Made by a program: the position numbers and the translations under genes. This document shows, in pieces, positions 6,513 through 10,127 of a DNA stretch of 10,127 bases. Source of the DNA: Desulfovibrionales bacterium GWA2_65_9. Lineage in GTDB: Bacteria; Desulfobacterota; Desulfovibrionia; Desulfovibrionales; Desulfovibrionaceae. Under the pieces are notes generated by a model. It was not told the origin of the DNA. It saw nothing but the letters and a program-made list of their open reading frames with translations, and did not search any database. The stretch is from assembly GCA_001799475.1 (NCBI GenBank), contig MGTN01000156.1:26367-36493 (forward strand), read 5' to 3'. The number at the start of each line of letters is the position of its first letter. Within the stretch, counting starts at the first letter, position 1.

Positions 6513-7120
6513 TCAAGGATGCCCTGCGCGCCCTGTGCCCCCCCCTGCTTTGGAAGGCCGCCGCCCGCCTCAAGGCCGCCCTGCTGCCTGCGAGCATCGG
6601 CCCCAAGGCGGTTACCGGCCCGAATACGGACGTCCAGGGTCCAGTGGAGATGCGCGGACAAGGCAGCACCGTCACCATCGGCGCCGACGGCCTGATCCAG
6701 GGCCATCTGGTGACCGAGACCCCCTGGGCCAGCATCCGCATCGGCGACAACGTCTTTGTTGGCGGGGGGACGCTCATCGACTGCTCCGAAGCCGTCATCA
6801 TCGAAGACGACGTGCTGGTGTCCTACCAGTGCCTCATCGCCGACAGCGACAACCACAGCCTGCGCCTCTCGGTTCGCCGGAAGGACCTGGCTGACTGGAA
6901 GCGCAACCAGCTGAACTGGGAGCACACCGCGCGCAGCCCGGTGCGCATCTGCCAGGGCGCGTGGATCGGCGCGCGCAGCATCATCCTCAAGGGCGTCACC
7001 ATCGGCCAAGGCGCTGTCATCGGCGCTGGCTCCGTGGTGACCAGGGACGTTCCCGCCTGGTGCGTGGCCGCAGGCAACCCCGCCCGCGTCATCCGGGAGC
7101 TTGGGCCGCATGAACGCTAG
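6509..7120 (+). CDS. Hexapeptide-repeat acyltransferase (LbH, WbbJ-like)
   Basis: 203 residues from the ATG at 6509, chosen because it overlaps the previous stop as ATGA and has AGGA at 6500-6503. An in-frame upstream extension to 6296 exists but lies inside the glycosyltransferase gene. Left-handed beta-helix repeats appear as [26 protein letters not shown] and [11 protein letters not shown], then after a loop [37 protein letters not shown], ending with [12 protein letters not shown] as in sugar O-acetyltransferases. His116 (DSDNHSLRL) is the likely catalytic base. Predicted role: acetyl-CoA (or another acyl-CoA) dependent O-acylation of a sugar, or N-acylation of an amino sugar, in the cytoplasm; trimeric in this family. 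The first ~30 residues ([13 protein letters not shown]) are an amphipathic helix that might contact the membrane. Confidence 0.9.
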   Translation: MIKDALRALCPPLLWKAAARLKAALLPASIGPKAVTGPNTDVQGPVEMRGQGSTVTIGADGLIQGHLVTETPWASIRIGDNVFVGGGTLIDCSEAVIIEDDVLVSYQCLIADSDNHSLRLSVRRKDLADWKRNQLNWEHTARSPVRICQGAWIGARSIILKGVTIGQGAVIGAGSVVTRDVPAWCVAAGNPARVIRELGPHER

Positions 7121-7925
7121 GATGACCTGGGAGCAGGCGGTCCAGTGGCTGCGCGAGCAGCCCGACATGCAGGGCCTGGTGCGGGCCTGCTATTTCGACG
7201 ATCCCCTGGCCCAGGCCGCGGAGCGCTTCCGCGCAGGACCGGAGTGGCAGGGCATGCGCCGGTTGCTCCCCAGGCCCGGCAAAGCCCTGGACATCGGCGC
7301 CGGGCGGGGCGTGGTGGCCTATGCCCTGGCCAAAGAGGGCTGGCAGAGCGTGGCCCTGGAGCCGGATGACAGCGCCCTGGTGGGCGCCCAGGCCATCACC
7401 GACCTGGCCCGGAAGAGCGGCGTGGACATCGAGGTGGTGCGCGCAGCGGCCGAGGCGCTGCCCTTTGCGGATGCCAGCTTCGATGCGGTGATCTGCCGCC
7501 AGTCGCTGCACCATGCGCGGGATCTGCGGACCATGTGCCGCGAGGCCGCCCGCGTGCTCAAACCCGGCGGGGTCTTTCTGGCCGCGCGCGAGCACGTCAT
7601 CAGCAGCGGCTCGGATTTGCCCGCATTTTTCGAACGCCACCCCCTGCACCGGCTTTATGGAGGCGAAAACGCCTACCCCCTTGCGGAGTACGTTGAGGCC
7701 ATCCGGGCGGCAGGCATCGGGCTGACGCATGTGCTCAACCCCTGCCAGTCGGAGATCAACGCCTTCCCCGGCTCCTTGCTGGAGATAAAGCGCCGCCTTG
7801 CAGGCCCACTCTGGCCTTTGGCCTTCCTCATCCCCGACGCCATGCTCGGCCGGCTGGGCGACAAGGACAAGACCCCCGGCAGGCTGTACACCTTCCGGGG
7901 CATCCGGGCCGAATCCGGCGCATAG
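7110..7925 (+). CDS. Class I SAM-dependent methyltransferase (Methyltransf_11-like)
   Basis: 271 residues from the ATG at 7110, which lies inside the end of the acyltransferase gene (11-base overlap) with GGAG at 7096-7099. A TTG at 7101 and an ATG at 7122 are alternative starts. Motif I is LDIGAGRG (residues 60-67), Glu84 in VALEPDD ends strand 2, [16 protein letters not shown] is motif [10 protein letters not shown] follows strand 4, and [18 protein letters not shown] is the motif III region. This is canonical for small-molecule methyltransferases. The C-terminal part ([24 protein letters not shown]) probably forms the substrate cap. It is a different branch from the methyltransferase at 4610, so the glycan probably carries methyl groups at two places or on two sugars. 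Followed by a 118-base gap with nothing convincing in it. Substrate unknown. Confidence 0.9.
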   Translation: MNARMTWEQAVQWLREQPDMQGLVRACYFDDPLAQAAERFRAGPEWQGMRRLLPRPGKALDIGAGRGVVAYALAKEGWQSVALEPDDSALVGAQAITDLARKSGVDIEVVRAAAEALPFADASFDAVICRQSLHHARDLRTMCREAARVLKPGGVFLAAREHVISSGSDLPAFFERHPLHRLYGGENAYPLAEYVEAIRAAGIGLTHVLNPCQSEINAFPGSLLEIKRRLAGPLWPLAFLIPDAMLGRLGDKDKTPGRLYTFRGIRAESGA

Positions 7926-8043
7926 CCCTTCGCTCCCGGGTCTGGCACCCCGAACGCCCGTCACAGCCGGAATGCTTGCATCGGCGCTGGCGGGGCGATA
8001 CACCACTGCTGACGAACGCACTCCCGAGGACATATTGGAGCAC

Positions 8044-8961
8044 ATGACACAAACCGTCCTGATCACCGGAGCCCATGGGTTTCTGGGCCGCCATGCCGCC
8101 CGGCACTTCGCGCAGCAAGGCTGGCAAGTGGTCGGCATGGGCCATGGCGACTACACCACCGAGCAGGCCCTGGCCTGGGGCATCCACACCTGGATCGCGG
8201 GCGACATCTGCCCGGAGACCCTTGCGCGCGTCCCCGCACCCCCGGACGCCGTGGTGCATTGTGCGGGCGGGGCCTCGGTGGGCCAATCCCTGGCCGCACC
8301 CCTGCGCGATTTCGAACGCACCGTCCACACCTGCGTGGCCGTGCTGGAATATGTGCGCGAACATGCGCCGCAGGCCCGCATCGCCTACCCGTCAAGCGCC
8401 GCAGTCTACGGCGGCACCAAGGCCGCCCACATCGCCGAGGACACGCCCGCCCACCCCATCTCGCCCTACGGGCTGCACAAGGAAATGGCCGAGGTCTGCT
8501 GCCGTGACTATGCCGAGCAGCATGGCCTGGCGGTCTGCCTGGTGCGCTTCTTCTCGCTCTACGGCAGCGGCCTGCGCAAGCAGCTCCTGTTCGACGCCTG
8601 CCAGAAGGCCCAGGCCGGAGCCTTCGAGTTCTTCGGCAGCGGGCAGGAGGAACGCGACTACCTGCACGTCACGGACGCAGCAAGGCTCCTGTTCCTGGCC
8701 GTACAGGCGGCCTCGCCCGCCTGCCCGGTAGTCAACGGCGGTTCAGGCCGCGGCCTGAGCACCAGGGAGGTGCTCACCGCCCTGGCCCACTGCTGGGGCG
8801 AGAACCTCGCGCCCCGGTTCAATGGCACCGTCAAGCAGGGCGATCCCCAGCGTCTGGTGGCGGACATCTCAGGCATCACAGCCTGGGGCTTCGCTCCCTC
8901 CGTGGACTTCCAGAGCGGCCTGCGCGACTACGTGGCCTGGTTCAAGCAGGGGCAGCCATGA
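8044..8961 (+). CDS. NAD-dependent sugar epimerase/dehydratase (extended SDR)
   Basis: 305 residues. The N-terminal Rossmann motif TGAHGFLG (Gly9, Gly12, Gly15) binds NAD(P). YPSSAAVYG (115-123) supplies the active-site Ser (Ser117 or Ser118), and Tyr142 with Lys146 (YGLHK) form the catalytic YxxxK. RFFSLYGSGLRKQLLFDACQKA and QEERDYLHVTDAARLLFLA are typical of GalE/RmlB-like nucleotide-sugar enzymes. It should epimerise, dehydrate or reduce an NDP-sugar to make a donor for the cluster's glycosyltransferases; C4-epimerisation is the commonest activity but is not provable here. The ATG at 8044 begins directly before the first strand; GGAG ends only 3 bases before it, with GAGGA at 8026-8030 as an alternative site. 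The frame is open upstream to 7798, mostly inside the preceding gene. The stop overlaps the next start as ATGA. Confidence 0.9.
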   Translation: MTQTVLITGAHGFLGRHAARHFAQQGWQVVGMGHGDYTTEQALAWGIHTWIAGDICPETLARVPAPPDAVVHCAGGASVGQSLAAPLRDFERTVHTCVAVLEYVREHAPQARIAYPSSAAVYGGTKAAHIAEDTPAHPISPYGLHKEMAEVCCRDYAEQHGLAVCLVRFFSLYGSGLRKQLLFDACQKAQAGAFEFFGSGQEERDYLHVTDAARLLFLAVQAASPACPVVNGGSGRGLSTREVLTALAHCWGENLAPRFNGTVKQGDPQRLVADISGITAWGFAPSVDFQSGLRDYVAWFKQGQP

Positions 8962-10127
8962 TCCGCGTGGGCATCGTCCTGGCCGACAGGCACTGGCAGG
9001 GCGGCATCAACTATTTCCGCAACCTGCTCCTGGCCCTGGACGAACTGGATGCACAAGGCGAGCGCCGCATCGAGCCCGTGCTCATCACCACCCTGCCGGA
9101 GAGCGACAAGAACAAACTGCCCGCGCGCCTGCAACGCTGCGAGACCCTGCACTACGCACCGCCTTCGGGCTGGCTGGCCCCGCGCATCAACTGCCGCATC
9201 GCGCGCTATTTCGGGCACGACCCGCACCTGACCGCAGCCCTGCGGCGCAGCGGCATCGAGATCCTCTCGCACGCCACCAGCGACCTCGCCACCCCCATCC
9301 CCGCCCTGGGCTGGATACCGGACTTCCAGCACCTGCGCCGCCCGGACTTCTTCACCCCGGAGGACATCGCCCTGCGCAGCCGCCTGCAACGCAAGCTGCT
9401 GGACAACGTCCAGGGGATCATCCTCAGCAGCAACGACGCCCTGGGCGACCTCGTGGCCTTTGCCCCGGACACGCCCGCGCAGCCCTACGTGCTGCCCTTC
9501 GCCGTGACCTGCGAGACCGGGGACGACATCCTAAGAGAGGGGCTGGAGCAGCGCCACGGCTTCAGCGGTCCCTTTCTCTTCGTGCCCAACCAGTTCTGGC
9601 GGCACAAGAACCACGCCCTGCTCATCGAGGCCCTGCGCGTGCTGAAGGACCGGGGCAGCCCGGCGCTCATCGTGGCCACAGGGGGCACCCACGACCCCCG
9701 GCACCCGGAGCATTTCCAGTCCCTGCTGTCCTGGGCCGAGGAACTGGGCGTGGCCCCCTGGTTCCGGCCCCTGGGCAAGATACCCTTCGCTGACGTGGTG
9801 GGGCTCATGCGCCATTGTGTGGCGGTCATCAACCCGTCCTACTTCGAAGGTTGGAGCACAACCGTGGAGGAGAGCCGCTGCATGGGCAAGCGCATCATCC
9901 TCTCCGACCTGCCCATCCACCGGGAGCAGGCCCCGGAACGCGCGTTGTATGTCGACCCGGACAACCCCGAGGCCCTGGCCGACGCCATCCAGACGGCGCT
10001 CCGTGAGCATGATCAGAGCATCGAGGAACAGGCCAGGACACGAGGCCTGCTGGAATACGCCCGTCGGCGCAAGCACTTCGGCGAGACCTACCAGGCCATC
10101 GTGCTCGACTGCATGGAGAGGCTGGGG
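8958..10127 (+). CDS. GT4-like glycosyltransferase, 3' end outside window
   Basis: 390 residues are visible and the frame is open to the last base, so the C-terminus is missing, probably by little. The GT-B fold is shown by an N-terminal RVGIVLADRHWQGGINYFRNL (the GG-x-N loop near the donor/acceptor site), GWIPDFQHLRRPDFF, FVPNQFWRHKNHALLIEAL (residues 208-226, start of the C-terminal domain with Lys217) and PSYFEGWSTTVEES. The last contains the E-x7-E motif (Glu297, Glu305) that binds the nucleotide-sugar donor in GT4 retaining transferases. ILSDLPIHREQAP follows, as usual. Role: retaining transfer of a sugar onto the lipid-linked glycan at the inner membrane. The start ATG overlaps the previous stop as ATGA (8958-8961), with AGGGG at 8948-8952. 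Donor unknown. Confidence 0.9.
   Translation, partial: MIRVGIVLADRHWQGGINYFRNLLLALDELDAQGERRIEPVLITTLPESDKNKLPARLQRCETLHYAPPSGWLAPRINCRIARYFGHDPHLTAALRRSGIEILSHATSDLATPIPALGWIPDFQHLRRPDFFTPEDIALRSRLQRKLLDNVQGIILSSNDALGDLVAFAPDTPAQPYVLPFAVTCETGDDILREGLEQRHGFSGPFLFVPNQFWRHKNHALLIEALRVLKDRGSPALIVATGGTHDPRHPEHFQSLLSWAEELGVAPWFRPLGKIPFADVVGLMRHCVAVINPSYFEGWSTTVEESRCMGKRIILSDLPIHREQAPERALYVDPDNPEALADAIQTALREHDQSIEEQARTRGLLEYARRRKHFGETYQAIVLDCMERLG

Noticed and set aside
7976..8002. Promoter-like TTGCAT and GATACA upstream of the epimerase gene
   Set aside because: Spacing is 15 bases and the -10 match is poor; a chance match is as likely.
7972..8043. Upstream ATG at 7972 as start of the epimerase
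   Set aside because: The extra 24 residues precede the point where SDR proteins normally begin, and no Shine-Dalgarno supports it.
6206..8138. Long - strand ORFs (6206-7168 and 7089-8138)
   Set aside because: Both are shadows of the acyltransferase and second methyltransferase, which have unambiguous motifs on the + strand.

Overview
The window is a stretch of a surface-glycan (O-antigen, capsule or glycoprotein-glycan) gene cluster from a high-GC Gram-negative bacterium. All recognised genes are on the + strand. Codon use and gene content would fit a Desulfovibrio-type deltaproteobacterium, but that is a guess; no taxonomic marker gene is present. I see no rRNA, tRNA, CRISPR array, transposase, flippase (Wzx) or polymerase (Wzy).

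Layout, left to right. (1) 2-856: the 3' part of a radical SAM protein whose N-terminus lies outside the window. (2) 866-2407: a GT-B-like surface-carbohydrate protein with the EIHHG, RLHPN and SSVFFEA motifs. (3) 2408-2509: a short spacer with a nested inverted repeat, where composition changes from GC-rich to AT-rich. (4) 2510-4539: a second, larger radical SAM protein with a cobalamin-binding-type N-terminus. It is visibly lower in GC and is split by an apparent -1 frameshift near 4013-4031, giving ORFs 2510-4156 and (from ATG 4132) 4132-4539. (5) 4610-5542: SAM methyltransferase. (6) 5562-6512: GT-A glycosyltransferase. (7) 6509-7120: hexapeptide-repeat acyltransferase. (8) 7110-7925: second SAM methyltransferase. 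(9) 8044-8961: NAD-dependent sugar epimerase/dehydratase. (10) 8958-10127: GT4 glycosyltransferase, running off the right end.

The genes are tightly packed. Genes 6/7 and 9/10 share ATGA stop/start overlaps, 7/8 overlap by 11 bases, and the largest gap is about 118 bases, so this looks like one or two translationally coupled operons. Together they encode nucleotide-sugar conversion (epimerase), sugar transfer (GT-A, GT4, GT-B-like), and decoration by O-acylation, O- or N-methylation and possibly radical (C-) methylation or another radical rearrangement. The product should be a methylated and acylated glycan.

The points most worth a second look are the frameshifted low-GC radical SAM gene, which looks like a horizontally acquired insert in an otherwise uniform high-GC operon; a possible slippery site plus small hairpin at the break; two different radical SAM enzymes flanking an uncharacterised GT-B-like protein; and a 14-base sequence shared between the right edge of the low-GC insert and a gene start 1 kb downstream.
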